This document shows positions 26,355 through 36,503 of a DNA stretch of 46,600 nucleotides, piece by piece. The DNA is from Gammaproteobacteria bacterium (GTDB lineage: Bacteria; Pseudomonadota; Gammaproteobacteria; Chromatiales; Chromatiaceae), in the NCBI GenBank assembly GCA_030148485.1, contig JASBTJ010000069.1, positions 1 to 46,600 on the forward strand. The letters run 5' to 3'. Position numbers and translations under genes: made by a program. Under the pieces are notes generated by a model. That model saw only the letters and a list, made by a program, of their open reading frames with translations, searched no databases and was not told where the DNA came from. Numbering within the stretch: the stretch's first letter is position 1; each line of letters starts with the position of its first letter.

Positions 26355-27554
26355 ATGACAGAAGCCGCCCCGTTGAAGCTGAAAAAGCACCAGGACCGCC
26401 GCTTGCGGGCGGGCCATTGCTGGGTGTATTCGAACGAGATCGACACCGCTGCCACGCCACTGAAGGGCCTGGACCCGGGTCAAGCGGTGGACATCGTGTC
26501 CGATCAGGGCAAATGGATCGGCTCCGGGTATGCCAATCCGAACACCCTGATCGCCGCGCGTATCGTCAGTCGGGACCGGGCCCACCGGCTGGACCAGTCG
26601 CTGCTGGTGCATCGTTTGAAGATCGCCTTGGGATTGCGCGAGGCGCTGTACCCGGCACCTTACTACCGGCTGGTGTACGGCGAGGCGGACGGCCTGCCCG
26701 GTCTGATCGTGGATCGCTTCGACGACCAGCTGGTGGTGCAACTGACCACCGCCGGCATGGAGGCGGTGCGCGAGAAGGTGGTCGCCGCGTTGGACAAGGT
26801 GCTGAATCCGACGGTGATCTTGTTGCGCAATGATATCGCCAGCCGTACCACCGAAGGCCTCGAACAGGTCATCAAGGAGGCCAAAGGGACGGTGCCGGAG
26901 CGGACGCAGGTGATGGAGGGGGGCGGGCGCTTCCAGGTGTCGTTGCTGGAAGGGCAGAAGACCGGCTGGTTCTACGATCAGGCGGCAAATCGTGATCGCT
27001 TGATGAAATACGTTGCCGGCAAGCGGGTGCTGGATGTGTGCAGCTACGTGGGTGCCTGGGGGGTGCGTGCCGCCCTCGGTGGCGCGGCGGAGGTGACCTG
27101 CGTCGATGTGTCGGCCAAGGCGTTGGACCAGGTCGAGGAAAATGCCGCGCTCAATGGCGTTGCGGATCGGGTGCGCATTGCCCAGGGTGATGCCTTCGCG
27201 ACCCTCAAGGCGCTACGCCAGGCGGGTGAGCATTTCGACGTGATCGTGGTGGACCCGCCTGCGTTCATCAAACGCAAGAAGGATATGAAGGAAGGAAACT
27301 TGGCCTACCGCCGCTTGAACGAGGTGGCGATGGCCCTGCTGGGCCGGGACGGATTGTTAGCGTCGGCGTCGTGCTCGTTCCATATGGACAGGGACACGCT
27401 GCTGCGCACGCTGCAGCAGGGGGCGCGGCACGTGGATCGCAGCCTGCAGCTGCTCGAATATGGCCAACAAGGTCCTGATCATCCGGTTCACCCTGCTATC
27501 GTGGAAACGGCCTATCTGAAGGCCTATTATCTGCGCGTGTTGCCGACCTTCTGA
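26355..27554 (+). CDS. rlmI: Class I SAM-dependent 23S rRNA methyltransferase (RlmI-like)
   Basis: Predicted m5C methyltransferase acting on 23S rRNA. The ~399-residue product has an N-terminal PUA-type domain (LKLKKHQDRRLRAGHCWVYSNEI), the SAM-binding stretch VLDVCSYVGAWGVRAALGG, the DPPAF motif and SASCSFHMD with the catalytic cysteine. The start is either ATG 26355 (MTEAAPLKLKK, used here because the conserved domain begins at once) or ATG 26334. A TACACT (26321-26326) could be its -10, in which case the 26334 start would be essentially leaderless. The gene starts about 60 bp after repeat copy C. Confidence 0.9.
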   Translation: MTEAAPLKLKKHQDRRLRAGHCWVYSNEIDTAATPLKGLDPGQAVDIVSDQGKWIGSGYANPNTLIAARIVSRDRAHRLDQSLLVHRLKIALGLREALYPAPYYRLVYGEADGLPGLIVDRFDDQLVVQLTTAGMEAVREKVVAALDKVLNPTVILLRNDIASRTTEGLEQVIKEAKGTVPERTQVMEGGGRFQVSLLEGQKTGWFYDQAANRDRLMKYVAGKRVLDVCSYVGAWGVRAALGGAAEVTCVDVSAKALDQVEENAALNGVADRVRIAQGDAFATLKALRQAGEHFDVIVVDPPAFIKRKKDMKEGNLAYRRLNEVAMALLGRDGLLASASCSFHMDRDTLLRTLQQGARHVDRSLQLLEYGQQGPDHPVHPAIVETAYLKAYYLRVLPTF

Positions 27555-27567
27555 CCGCCAGGGGGTA

Positions 27568-27915
27568 TCAGATCCGTCGGCCCGCCAGGCGCTGGATCTC
27601 GTCCTTCAGGCGCTCGCGATCCGCTTCGGACAATCGCAGCCAGAGCTCGGCGATGCCCCGTGCCTCGTCCGGCAGTGGCGACGCCTTGTCGTCGCCGAAC
27701 ATCAGCCAGGCCGGGTTGACGTCCAACACCGAGGCGATTTCGTCGATCTTGCGCGGACGCAGCGACTTGCCGTTCTCGATCTTCTGGATCACCGCCTGGT
27801 TGGTGCCTGCCTGTACCGCCAGTTGTTCCTGCGTCCAGCCCATTTGGCGACGTCGGTAACGCATGCGCTCACCCAGGGTCCGCAGATGGGGCGGCATGGT
27901 CTTGATCCCGTTCAT
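27568..27915 (-). CDS. XRE-family helix-turn-helix transcriptional regulator
   Basis: A 115-residue DNA-binding protein. The HTH spans roughly residues 10-70 (LGERMRYRRRQMGWTQEQLA, then NQAVIQKIENGKSLRPRKI), a Cro/CI-type fold. The C-terminal 45 residues are acidic, then basic (LSEADRERLKDEIQRLAGRR), with no known ligand domain. The ATG at 27915 is preferred because GAGG lies 9 nt upstream; ATG 27930 (MRLDYM) is the alternative. It is convergent with the methyltransferase gene, 13 bp apart. The target is unknown; autoregulation is common for such stand-alone repressors. Confidence 0.85.
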   Translation of the reverse strand: MNGIKTMPPHLRTLGERMRYRRRQMGWTQEQLAVQAGTNQAVIQKIENGKSLRPRKIDEIASVLDVNPAWLMFGDDKASPLPDEARGIAELWLRLSEADRERLKDEIQRLAGRRI

Positions 27916-28047
27916 GTAATCTAGCCTCATAACCAACTCTCGCTCGCGTTGTTTGCGATTAGCCGTGGTTCCAAACCAGCTAACGGCGGGGTTGGCGAAA
28001 ACTTGAACGGGGAGTTTGCCGGCACTCGGCGGGTCGGGCACCGTGGC

Positions 28048-29301
28048 TCAGCGGTACAGCGGAAGCCGCGCGATGCGGGCCTCGATCTCGTCCATCATGC
28101 GGGTGTAGGCGGGGCTGTCCACCCCGCCGAAACGGCGTTGGAATTCGGCTGCCGTCATGTGTTCGGGCAGATCCCGCGCCGGCGGCATCAGGTCCGCCTC
28201 GGTGGCGCCCCTGGCCAGCGCCTGTTGCAGACCCGCGGCCTTGCGCGGATCCCCGGCCAGTTCGCCAAAGCGGGTCCCGGCGCGATCCGCGGCGATGTCG
28301 GTGAAGCTGAAACCGCTGCCGCTTTCGCTGTCGCGTACCTCCTTGTACAAGCCGATGGCGTCCGACAGCAGGGTGTCGCCGTTGGCGGCCAATGCCGCGG
28401 AGGTGAGGAAGTGTTGGGCGAAATCCGCCCGACGCTGCAGGCGCAGGCGAAAGCGGCTCAAGGTGTTCGGCCGTTGGGCCGGATCGAGCAGCCGGTCCAT
28501 GCCGCGACCGCTGGCCCAGGCGCCCAGTACCGCCAGCAGGGCACGGTTTTCCGTCGCCGGATCGCCCTCACGGCTGCGTTCGGCCGCGTAGGCGAACAAC
28601 GGCGGCAAGGCTTCCGCCAGACTGGTGCGGCCGATGATGCCGTCCGCCTGCAACTGTGCCAGCCGGGCGTGATAGGCGGCCATGGCGGACGCGTGGTCAG
28701 CGGGAATCAGGTCTTCCCGCACGGCATCGAGCAACTCGGGGCGCCATTCGTAGCGCAGCGTGAGATTGTGCTCGTTCATCCGCAGTTCACGGATGCTGGC
28801 GAGCGCCAGACTGGCGCCCCGGGACCGTCCTGCTGTCCCCAGCAACTGTTTGACCAACAGTCGGCTGAGGGCATCCGGCGCCTGGATACGACCGATGCGC
28901 AAGGCCGAAATCCGGGCACCGGGCTCGGCTTCGTGCACCGTGACGGATAGGTTCAAGTAGTTGCGCAATGGCAACCCGTGGAGCTGCAGGCTGGCATCCA
29001 GGTCGGCCACCGTCGGGTGCAGCGCCACCCGCGCTCCTCCAGGGACGTACTTTTGTGCCAGATAGTTGGCGGCCAGATTCAGATCGTCTTCGCTCAGGGT
29101 GATCTGCCGCTGGGTGCCCGCCGGAAGATGGCGCGGGTCGTTCCGCTCCAGGATCGCCTTGGCCCGGGCGATGTCCTGGTGGGACAGCCGCTTGCCGGCG
29201 GCCACCGTCGGTTGGTCGCTCAGGCCGAACCACGCGAATGCGCCCAGCGCGAGCAGGCTCAACAGGGTCAGCAGGAGCAACAGCCGGAACAGAAAACGCA
29301 T
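28048..29301 (-). CDS. Membrane-anchored protein of unknown function
   Basis: A 417-residue product starting MRFLFRLLLLLTLLSLLALGAFAWF, a leader or anchor, so the bulk is periplasmic. It has no Cys and no catalytic motif I recognise. The body is helical with repeated Ala/Leu/Arg heptad-like segments (SLAEALPPLFAYAAERSREG, ALLAVLGAWASGRGMDRLL). The C-terminal ~140 residues (FAQHFLTSAALAANGDTLLSDAIGLYKEVRDSESGSGFSFTDIAADRAGTRFGELA, split here for description) contain a conserved-looking 'GSGFSFTDIAADRAG' segment that could be a small enzymatic domain. It is a single gene between the XRE regulator and lgt, transcribed away from lgt. Confidence 0.7.
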   Translation of the reverse strand: MRFLFRLLLLLTLLSLLALGAFAWFGLSDQPTVAAGKRLSHQDIARAKAILERNDPRHLPAGTQRQITLSEDDLNLAANYLAQKYVPGGARVALHPTVADLDASLQLHGLPLRNYLNLSVTVHEAEPGARISALRIGRIQAPDALSRLLVKQLLGTAGRSRGASLALASIRELRMNEHNLTLRYEWRPELLDAVREDLIPADHASAMAAYHARLAQLQADGIIGRTSLAEALPPLFAYAAERSREGDPATENRALLAVLGAWASGRGMDRLLDPAQRPNTLSRFRLRLQRRADFAQHFLTSAALAANGDTLLSDAIGLYKEVRDSESGSGFSFTDIAADRAGTRFGELAGDPRKAAGLQQALARGATEADLMPPARDLPEHMTAAEFQRRFGGVDSPAYTRMMDEIEARIARLPLYR

Positions 29302-29439
29302 AGGTACCAGGCACAGGGATGGATACCGGCAGGCTAAGGGATTCGTCGGGGCCGTTCAATGAGGCGGCGTGTCCCAGGTGACGCAGGGGCGGAATCTGCG
29401 ACAATGCCCGCACCCGTTCCACCGTCGCAGGCCCAATAC

Positions 29440-30279
29440 ATGCTGTATCCGGATATCGACCCCGTCATCTTCGCCTTAGGTCCATTGAAGGTCCATTGGT
29501 ACGGCGTGACCTACCTGATCGGCTTTGCGGCGTTCTGGTGGTTGGGGCGCTTGCGGGCGCGTCGCCCCGATGCCCCGTTACAGCCCCAGCAGGTGGACGA
29601 TCTGCTGTTCTACGGCGCCCTCGGGGTGGTGGTCGGCGGGCGTGTCGGGTACATGCTGTTCTACAACCTGGACGGGCTGCTGGCCGCCCCCTTGAGTCTG
29701 TTCGCGGTCTGGGACGGGGGTATGTCCTTCCACGGCGGCTTCCTCGGCGTGCTGGTGGCGATGGGCTTGTGCGCCCGCAAGCTGGGCGCCGGCTTTTGGC
29801 GAGTGACCGACTTCATCGCCCCGCTGGTGCCGATCGGTCTGGGCTCGGTGCGGATCGGCAACTTCATCAACGGCGAGCTGTGGGGCGGCCCGGCCGGTAC
29901 GGCAGTGCCTTGGGCCATGCAGGTCAAATGCGACCAGTTCGCCGCGACCTGCTTCGACAAGCTGGGTTTGCCGCCGGGCACCGCATTGAGCCCCCCACTC
30001 CACCCATCGCAGCTTTATGAAGCCATGCTCGAAGGCCTGGTGTTGTTCCTGATGCTGTGGTTCTATTCGGCCAAGCCGCGGCCGACCATGACCGTGTCGG
30101 CGCTGTTTCTGATCGGCTACGGGGTGTTTCGCTTCCTGGTGGAATTCGTCCGTATGCCCGATGTACAGCTTGGCTATCTGGCGTTCGGCTGGGTCACCAT
30201 GGGGCAGCTGCTGACCCTGCCGATGATCCTGGTCGGTGTTGCGTTGTTCGTCTACGCGCTGAACAGAAAACACACATGA
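29440..30279 (+). CDS. lgt: Prolipoprotein diacylglyceryl transferase (Lgt)
   Basis: First enzyme of lipoprotein maturation: it adds diacylglycerol to the lipobox cysteine at the inner membrane. The 279-residue product has about seven spans. Blocks [16 protein letters not shown] (N-terminus), [23 protein letters not shown] and HPSQLYEA are all intact. The ATG at 29440 gives the standard N-terminus [11 protein letters not shown] and has AGG about 9 nt upstream; ATG 29404 would add 12 residues. Its stop overlaps the thyA start. Confidence 0.97.
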   Translation: MLYPDIDPVIFALGPLKVHWYGVTYLIGFAAFWWLGRLRARRPDAPLQPQQVDDLLFYGALGVVVGGRVGYMLFYNLDGLLAAPLSLFAVWDGGMSFHGGFLGVLVAMGLCARKLGAGFWRVTDFIAPLVPIGLGSVRIGNFINGELWGGPAGTAVPWAMQVKCDQFAATCFDKLGLPPGTALSPPLHPSQLYEAMLEGLVLFLMLWFYSAKPRPTMTVSALFLIGYGVFRFLVEFVRMPDVQLGYLAFGWVTMGQLLTLPMILVGVALFVYALNRKHT

Positions 30280-31127
30280 AACAATATCTCGATCTATGTC
30301 GGCGCATCGTCGAGGACGGCGAGTGGGTCGCCAATGAGCGTACCGGTAAGCGGTGTTTGACGGTCATCGACGCCAACCTGAGCTACGACGTGGCCGGCAA
30401 CCGTTTTCCGCTGATCACCACCCGTAAAAGCTTCTGGAAGTCGGCCATCGCCGAACTGTTGGGCTACCTGCGCGGCTACAGCAGCGCGGCGGATTTCCGT
30501 GCCTTGGGCACCAAGACCTGGGATTCCAACGCCAATCAAAACGACGCCTGGCTCAACAATCCGCACCGCAAGGGGCGGGACGACATGGGGCGTGTCTACG
30601 GCGTGCAGGGGCGCTGCTGGCGCAAGCCCGATGGCGGCCGGGTCGACCAGCTGCGCAAGATCGTCGACGATCTGACCCGGGGTATCGACGACCGCGGCGA
30701 GATCCTGACTTTTTACAACCCCGGCGAGTTCGATCTGGGCTGCCTGCGGCCGTGCATGCACACCCATACCTTTTCGCTGTTGGGCGATACCCTGTATCTG
30801 ACCTCCTATCAGCGCTCCTGCGATGTACCGCTGGGGCTGAATTTCAACCAGGTCCAGGTGTTTGCCTTGCTGGCGTTGATGGCGCAGATCACCGGCCACA
30901 AGCCCGGCCAGGCGTACCATAAGATCGTGAACGCCCATATCTACGAGGACCAGCTGGCGCTGATGCGCGACGTGCAACTCCAGCGCGAGCCCTTTGCGTC
31001 GCCCCAGTTGCACATCAATCCGGACATCAAGTCCCTGCAGGACCTGGAAACCTGGGTGACCCTGGACGATTTCGAGGTCACCGGCTATCAATACCACCCG
31101 CCCATCGCCTATCCGTTTTCGGTTTGA
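30276..31127 (+). CDS. thyA: Thymidylate synthase (ThyA, Vibrio-type)
   Basis: Methylates dUMP to dTMP using methylene-tetrahydrofolate, the same folate species fed by glycine cleavage. The product has 283 residues. The catalytic cysteine is in [12 protein letters not shown] (Cys160 by analogy), and the dUMP-binding stretch is [16 protein letters not shown]. The N-terminus ([27 protein letters not shown]) and the insertion [18 protein letters not shown] match the longer Vibrio-type ThyA rather than the 264-residue E. coli type. The start codon overlaps the lgt stop (ATGA). Confidence 0.96.
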   Translation: MKQYLDLCRRIVEDGEWVANERTGKRCLTVIDANLSYDVAGNRFPLITTRKSFWKSAIAELLGYLRGYSSAADFRALGTKTWDSNANQNDAWLNNPHRKGRDDMGRVYGVQGRCWRKPDGGRVDQLRKIVDDLTRGIDDRGEILTFYNPGEFDLGCLRPCMHTHTFSLLGDTLYLTSYQRSCDVPLGLNFNQVQVFALLALMAQITGHKPGQAYHKIVNAHIYEDQLALMRDVQLQREPFASPQLHINPDIKSLQDLETWVTLDDFEVTGYQYHPPIAYPFSV

Positions 31128-31255
31128 GCGGTGTCGGGGCCGTGGGCCCGATTGTTGGCATGGGATGGAAGCTTTTGGCCGTCGATGCGGTCATAGTGGC
31201 AGGCGGGTCGCGCGGCGGCCGGCGGATCTTTTCACCTGCAGTAATCCCGGGAATC

Positions 31256-31798
31256 ATGATGAAACGACTTTCCACCGCCGCCACGGCGGCCCTGATCAGC
31301 TGGTTCAGCCTGGCGGCAAATGCGGCCCAGGACACCATCTTCACCGACTTCGACGGCCAGCCGCGCAGCATCGAATCGTTTGCCGGCAACGGCAAGTGGC
31401 TGGTGGTCATGATCTGGGCCCACGACTGCCCGATCTGCAATCAGGAAGCCGAGTCCTACGCGATGTTCCATGAAGCGCACAAGGACAAGGACGCCAGCGT
31501 GCTGGGTGTGAGCATCGACGGCGCTGCCCACAAGGCCGACGCCCAGGCGTTCATCGACCGGCACGCCCTGCCGTTTCCCAATATCATCGGCGAGCCGCAG
31601 CCGGTGATGCTTTATTACATGATGCAGACGCAGTCGCAGTTCCGGGGCACCCCGACCATCATGGTGTACGACCCCAACGGCCAACTGGTGGCGGCCCAGG
31701 CCGGCGCGGTGCCTACCGACATCATCGAAAAGTTCATCGCCAAACAGATGCAGACCGGAGACGCCCAGCCCGAACCGGCCAAGGCCGCGGGCGGCTGA
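31256..31798 (+). CDS. Exported thioredoxin-fold protein (TlpA/redoxin type)
   Basis: A 180-residue periplasmic redox protein. The signal peptide covers about residues 1-24 (LISWFSLAANAA). The active site is Cys58-x2-Cys61 in HDCPICNQE, and the cis-proline segment is RGTPTIMVYDPNG. It probably reduces or oxidises disulfides in exported proteins, perhaps in cytochrome maturation. The start is ATG 31256 (or 31259, the adjacent ATG). It is convergent with mscS, one base apart. Confidence 0.85.
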   Translation: MMKRLSTAATAALISWFSLAANAAQDTIFTDFDGQPRSIESFAGNGKWLVVMIWAHDCPICNQEAESYAMFHEAHKDKDASVLGVSIDGAAHKADAQAFIDRHALPFPNIIGEPQPVMLYYMMQTQSQFRGTPTIMVYDPNGQLVAAQAGAVPTDIIEKFIAKQMQTGDAQPEPAKAAGG

Positions 31799-31799
31799 G

Positions 31800-32798
31800 T
31801 CAGTCCACGTTCTCCGACTGGTCAACCCGTGCCTGCGGGTCCGCGGTGGGCGGTTTTTCCCGGCTTGCCGCGTCGGTTTCCCGGGGGCCCATCATCTGCG
31901 CCAGGAAGGGTGCGCTGGCCTCGCCGAAATACAGCGAGCGATGGGGGAACGGGATCTCGATGCCGGCATGATCGAAGGCGTATTTGATCCGCCGCTTGAA
32001 CTCGCGCCCCACCTCCCATTGCTTGATCGGCGCGGTCTTCAGACGCCCCTTGATCACCACCGCCGAATCGCCGAAGGCATCCAGCCCGAACAACTCGATA
32101 TCGTCGATCATCAGGGCGCCGAAATGCTCGTCCTCGCGCATGCCCTCGCCCACCTCACGCATCAAAGCGATGACCTTGTCGACGTCTTCCTTGTAGGCGA
32201 CACCGATGTCGAACACGTAGGCGGACCACTCCTTGGTCATGTTGGACAGGGTGTTGATGGCGCCGTTGGGAAACACATGGACCGTGGCGGACAGGTCGCG
32301 CAGCACCAGGGTGCGGAAGTTGATGCGTTCCACCAGACCGCCGGTGCCGTTGACGATGGCCACATCGCCCACCCGCACCTGATCTTCCAGGATGATGAAA
32401 AAACCGGAAATGATGTCGCGCACCAGGTTCTGCGCGCCAAAGCCGATGGCCAGGCCCAGCACGCAGGCGCTGGCGAGTATCGGCCCCACGGCCACACCGA
32501 TCTGTTGCAGCACCACCAGCCCGGCCAGTATCCACAGCATGATCAGCACGCCCTGTCGAAGAAGCCCGACCAGGGTCTCGGCGCGTTTTGCCGACTCCGC
32601 CGCAATGGCCTGATCCGGGCTATGCTTGACCAGCCGTTTTTCCAGCTGGCGCAGCGCGAACTTGGCGATCATGCTGGCGATCCAGAACAGCACCAGGATC
32701 AGCAACACCTTGGCACTGGTGATCAGCACGTCCTCCCAGGCGATTTTGTCGAGGTAGCGGCTGAGAAACTCAATGTCGGACTCCTTGCAAGTGATCAC
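31800..32798 (-). CDS. mscS: Small-conductance mechanosensitive channel (MscS family)
   Basis: Opens under membrane tension to release solutes in hypo-osmotic shock. The product has about 330 residues. Spans lie near VLITSAKVLLILVLFWIASM, GVLIMLWILAGLVVL and the pore helix GPILASACVLGLAIGFGAQNLVRDIISGFF, followed by the beta domain (EDQVRVGDVAIVNGTGGLVERI). GTG 32798 is the first ordinary in-frame start but lacks a ribosome site. A perfect AAGGAG (32786-32781) lies 6 nt ahead of an in-frame ATT at 32774, which would give MEFLSRYLDKIAWEDVL as N-terminus. The coordinates here use the GTG. Confidence 0.9.
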   Translation of the reverse strand: MITCKESDIEFLSRYLDKIAWEDVLITSAKVLLILVLFWIASMIAKFALRQLEKRLVKHSPDQAIAAESAKRAETLVGLLRQGVLIMLWILAGLVVLQQIGVAVGPILASACVLGLAIGFGAQNLVRDIISGFFIILEDQVRVGDVAIVNGTGGLVERINFRTLVLRDLSATVHVFPNGAINTLSNMTKEWSAYVFDIGVAYKEDVDKVIALMREVGEGMREDEHFGALMIDDIELFGLDAFGDSAVVIKGRLKTAPIKQWEVGREFKRRIKYAFDHAGIEIPFPHRSLYFGEASAPFLAQMMGPRETDAASREKPPTADPQARVDQSENVD

Positions 32799-32886
32799 CC
32801 ATGTCGGGCACGCGCCGGGCGCCCCCGGCCTCGCGCCTGTGACGGTTGCGACCGATTCGGCCGGGTCCGGTTCCGCTCGCGGTCGG

Positions 32887-34092
32887 TCAGGGCCGGCCCG
32901 GGATCGGCTTGACGCGCCGTGCGCACTCCCCGGCGCGAGCACGGCAGTCGTCCACGTCGTCGCCATGGGCCAGCGCCACGCCCATGCGGCGCCGGGCGAA
33001 GGAGGTCGGCTTGCCGAACAGCCGCAGGTCGGTGCCGGGCACGCTCAGCGCATCGGCCACGCCCTCATAGGCGATGCCGGTGGCCTCCAAGCCGCCGTAG
33101 ATGACAGCGGAAGCCGCCGCCGAACGCCGTGTGGTGTCCACCGGCAGCCCCAGGATCGCGCGGGCATGCAACTCGAACTCGTTCTGTCCCTGGCTGGCCA
33201 TGGTCACAATGCCGGTGTCGTGGGGTCGCGGGCTGACCTCGCTGAACCACACCCGGTCGCCCTTGACGAACAGCTCCACGCCGAAGATGCCGCGTCCACC
33301 CAAGGCGCCGGTGACCTGGCCGGCGATCTGTTGAGCGGTGGCGAGTGCGGCGTCGCTCATCGCCTGGGGCTGCCAGCTCTCAACATAGTCGCCCTTGACC
33401 TGGCGATGGCCGATGGGTGCGCAATAGGCCGTCTGGACAGTACCGTCGGCGGTCAGCGCGCGCACCGTCAGCAAGGTGATCTCGTAGTCGAAGTCGATCA
33501 TCTGTTCGACGATCACCCGGCCGCGATCCACTCGTCCGCCGGCCTTGGCATAGTCCCAGGCAGCGGCCAGTTCATCGGCGTTGTGGACGGTGGATTGCCC
33601 CTTGCCCGACGACGACATCACCGGTTTGATGATGCAGGGGTAGCCGATACCGTCGGCAATGGCGCCGCGTACCTCGTCCAGGCGGTCGGCAAAGGCATAG
33701 GCGGAGGTCGCCAGGCCGAGTTGTTCGGCCGCCAGACGGCGAATGCCTTCCCGGTTCATAGTCAGTTGCGTGGCGCGGGCCGTGGGGATGACCTCGGCGA
33801 TGCCATCGGCCTCGATACGTGCCAGCTCGTCGGTGGCGATGGCTTCGATTTCGGGCACGATGATGTGTGGCCGCTCCTGCTCCACCAAGGCGCGTAATGC
33901 CGGGCCGTCGTTCATGTCAATGGCATGCCAGCGGTGCGCTACCTGATGGCCGGGGGCGTTGGGGTAGCGATCCACCGCGATCACTTCGGTGCCCAGTCGT
34001 TGGAGCGCAATGATGACCTCCTTGCCGAGTTCGCCGCTGCCCAGCAGCATTACGCGAACGGCCGAGGCGGACAGCGGGGTGCCGAGTTTCAT
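32887..34092 (-). CDS. purT: Formate-dependent phosphoribosylglycinamide formyltransferase (PurT)
   Basis: ATP-grasp enzyme that formylates GAR in purine synthesis using free formate rather than formyl-folate. The product has 401 residues. N-terminal [20 protein letters not shown] is the GAR-binding Rossmann segment; central [17 protein letters not shown] is the ATP-grasp loop; [15 protein letters not shown] is the PurT signature. The ATG at 34092 has AGGA about 9 nt upstream. It diverges from the sensor kinase gene. Confidence 0.96.
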   Translation of the reverse strand: MKLGTPLSASAVRVMLLGSGELGKEVIIALQRLGTEVIAVDRYPNAPGHQVAHRWHAIDMNDGPALRALVEQERPHIIVPEIEAIATDELARIEADGIAEVIPTARATQLTMNREGIRRLAAEQLGLATSAYAFADRLDEVRGAIADGIGYPCIIKPVMSSSGKGQSTVHNADELAAAWDYAKAGGRVDRGRVIVEQMIDFDYEITLLTVRALTADGTVQTAYCAPIGHRQVKGDYVESWQPQAMSDAALATAQQIAGQVTGALGGRGIFGVELFVKGDRVWFSEVSPRPHDTGIVTMASQGQNEFELHARAILGLPVDTTRRSAAASAVIYGGLEATGIAYEGVADALSVPGTDLRLFGKPTSFARRRMGVALAHGDDVDDCRARAGECARRVKPIPGRP

Positions 34093-34120
34093 GCGGGAAT
34101 CCTGGTGGCTGGGGCCCCCC

Positions 34121-34149
34121 ATTATGCCCAGCGTCTCGCCCGCGCCAAA
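34121..34149 (-). promoter_or_regulatory. Putative sigma70 promoter of purT
   Basis: Read on the minus strand: TTTGGC (34149-34144), 17-bp spacer, CATAAT (34126-34121), about 29 bp from the purT start codon. Confidence 0.5.
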
Positions 34150-34199
34150 GCGGTGCGCCCTTGGGGTATGCTGAACGCCCGTCACAGACGCCCTGATCG

Positions 34200-36503
34200 A
34201 TGACCTTGCGCAAATTCTGGTCGATCCTGCTGATGTGCGCCCTGGCGCCCACGGCGCTGGCCGAAACCGTTTATATCGGCGCCCTCGCCTATCGCGGCGC
34301 CGACGAGGCGTTGGCGCGCTGGTCGGAAACCGCCGAGTACCTGTCCTGGCGCATTCCCGGGTACGAGTTCGTCATCCGGCCCCTGGATCTGACCTCGCTG
34401 CGCGACGCGGTGGCGGCCGGGGAAGTGCACTTCGTGCTCACCAATCCCGGTCACTACGTGATGCTGGAAGCCGAGCACGGCGCCACCCGTATCGTGACCT
34501 TGCAGGCCTTGTACGGCGGCAAGGTCTATACCCGTTTCGGTGCGGCAATCCTGGCGCGTGCGGACCGGGACGATCTGAAGACCCTGCAGGACCTGCGCGG
34601 GAAGTCGTTGATGGCGGTGGCCGAACAGGCCTTCGGCGGCTTCCAGATGGCGTGGCGCGAACTGGCGGCGGTAGGCATAGACCCGTTCAAGGATCTACGC
34701 GGCCTGCGGTTTGCCGGTTTTCCCCAGGACGACATCGTGCAGGCGGTGCTGGACGGCGAGGTGGATGCCGGGGTGGTGCGGTCGGGCATCCTCGAACGGA
34801 TGGTGGCCGAAGGCAAGGTGCCGCCGAATCGCTTGAAGGTGCTCAATCACCAGCATGTGGCCGGGTTCGAACCGGCCCTGAGTACGCGCCTGTATCCGGA
34901 ATGGCCGATGGCGAAGGTCCGGCATACCAGTGAGCGCTTGGCGAAGCAGGTCGCCCAGGCGCTGCTGGCGATGCCGGCTGACGACGAGGCGGCGATCACC
35001 TCGCGGGGTACCGGCTGGACCATCCCGCTGGATTACAGCCCGGTACACGAGTTGATGCGCGAGTTGCGCATCGGTCCGTACGAATACCTGGGGCAGGTCA
35101 GCTGGCGCGACGTGTTGCGCGAGTATGGCGTGATCGTGGTGCTGACCTTTGCGTTGGTGCTGGTGCTGGCCGCTGCCACCGCTTGGATCGGCCATACCAA
35201 TCGGCGCCTCGCGCACTCCCAGGCCCAACTTGCCAGGCACCGTGACACCCTCGAACAGGAGGTCGGTCGTCGCACCCGGGAACTGCGCCGGGTGAACGTG
35301 GCATTGGAGCGGGACATTGGCGCCCGGCGCCGTGCCGAGGCCTCCTTGCATCGCAGTGCCATGGCGCTGCAGCGATTATACGAAATCTCCGTGGCGCCGG
35401 ACTTGAGCCATGAGCAGAAGCTCACCCGCCTGCTGCGACTGGGACGGGAGCATTTCGACATGGAATCGGCGCTGTTGCATCGCATCACCGACACCGGGCT
35501 GCAACTGTGCGCCAGTGATGGCGACCTGGGCCAGGCGAAGGCCGTCGCCGGTTGTCTGCCGCGTATGGGCAGCGATGTCGGCCCCATCGAGATCCACCCG
35601 CCGCCGGGCGGGCGTTGCGCGCACTACCTGGTCGGCTTTCCGGTGCTGGTGGACGGCGAACGTCGTTGTCTGCTGGCCTTTGTCGGGCATCTGCGGGAAC
35701 GCCAGCCGCTGGAGGCCCTGGATCGGGAACTGCTGCGCTTGATGGCGCAGTGGATCGGTGCAGAGATGGCACGGCAGAACGCCGAGGACGAGCGTGACCG
35801 GCATCGTGCCCACCTGGCCAAGGTCGGGCGCCTCACCACCCTGGGCGAGATGGCCAGCGGCCTGGCCCATGAGATCAATCAGCCACTCACAGCCGCCGCC
35901 AATTTCACCAGCGGCAGCCTGCGTCGCCTGCAAGAGGATCAGCCCGACCTGGACGGGGTGCGTACCGGCATGGGCAAGGCGCTGCAAGGCGTGCAGCGGG
36001 CGACGGATATCATCCGCCACCTGCGCGACTTCGTCACCACGGGCGTCCCCGAGCGGGAACCCTTCGACCTTCATGCCTCGGTGCAGCGGGTGTTGGACCT
36101 GGTGTCGCCGGAAGCGCGGCGTGCCGATGTGGCGCTCGATACCGGCGAACTGGCCCGGGGCGGCATCCGTGTGGTGGGTGATTCCATCCAGATCGAACAG
36201 GTGATCATGAATCTGGTGCGCAATGCCGTGGAAGCCAGCCCGGCAGGCGGGACGGTGTGCATCGGCAGTGCCCGGGAGGCGGGGTTGGCCCGACTCTGGG
36301 TCAGCGACAGCGGCGGTGGCCTGGGTGTGGACGACGAGGAGCGGCTGTTCGACCCTTTCTATAGCACCAAGGCCGACGGCATGGGGCTCGGCCTGGCCAT
36401 TAGCCGCAACATCATCGAGGCGCACGGCGGGCGTTTGACCGCCCGACAGAATAATCCCGGTGCCTGTTTCGTCTTTGAGATAGCGCTGTCAGAGGAGAGC
36501 TGA
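34200..36503 (+). CDS. Sensor histidine kinase with PhnD-like periplasmic binding domain (TtrS-like)
   Basis: A 767-residue membrane receptor. Signal peptide 1-21; PhnD-type binding domain about 22-300 ([43 protein letters not shown]); one span at about 309-330 ([21 protein letters not shown]); a coiled coil; a GAF-like region (about 395-530); then the H-box with His557 in [13 protein letters not shown] and an ATPase domain ([35 protein letters not shown]). The layout is that of TtrS, the tetrathionate sensor, and of related oxyanion sensors. No reductase genes lie nearby, so the ligand is inference. Its stop overlaps the regulator start (TGATG). Confidence 0.92.
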   Translation: MTLRKFWSILLMCALAPTALAETVYIGALAYRGADEALARWSETAEYLSWRIPGYEFVIRPLDLTSLRDAVAAGEVHFVLTNPGHYVMLEAEHGATRIVTLQALYGGKVYTRFGAAILARADRDDLKTLQDLRGKSLMAVAEQAFGGFQMAWRELAAVGIDPFKDLRGLRFAGFPQDDIVQAVLDGEVDAGVVRSGILERMVAEGKVPPNRLKVLNHQHVAGFEPALSTRLYPEWPMAKVRHTSERLAKQVAQALLAMPADDEAAITSRGTGWTIPLDYSPVHELMRELRIGPYEYLGQVSWRDVLREYGVIVVLTFALVLVLAAATAWIGHTNRRLAHSQAQLARHRDTLEQEVGRRTRELRRVNVALERDIGARRRAEASLHRSAMALQRLYEISVAPDLSHEQKLTRLLRLGREHFDMESALLHRITDTGLQLCASDGDLGQAKAVAGCLPRMGSDVGPIEIHPPPGGRCAHYLVGFPVLVDGERRCLLAFVGHLRERQPLEALDRELLRLMAQWIGAEMARQNAEDERDRHRAHLAKVGRLTTLGEMASGLAHEINQPLTAAANFTSGSLRRLQEDQPDLDGVRTGMGKALQGVQRATDIIRHLRDFVTTGVPEREPFDLHASVQRVLDLVSPEARRADVALDTGELARGGIRVVGDSIQIEQVIMNLVRNAVEASPAGGTVCIGSAREAGLARLWVSDSGGGLGVDDEERLFDPFYSTKADGMGLGLAISRNIIEAHGGRLTARQNNPGACFVFEIALSEES

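Noticed and set aside
27949..28950. Plus-strand frame of 333 codons opposite the unknown anchored protein
   Set aside because: The minus-strand frame has a signal anchor and proper codon pattern; the plus-strand translation is Gly/Arg/Gln-rich and lacks structure.
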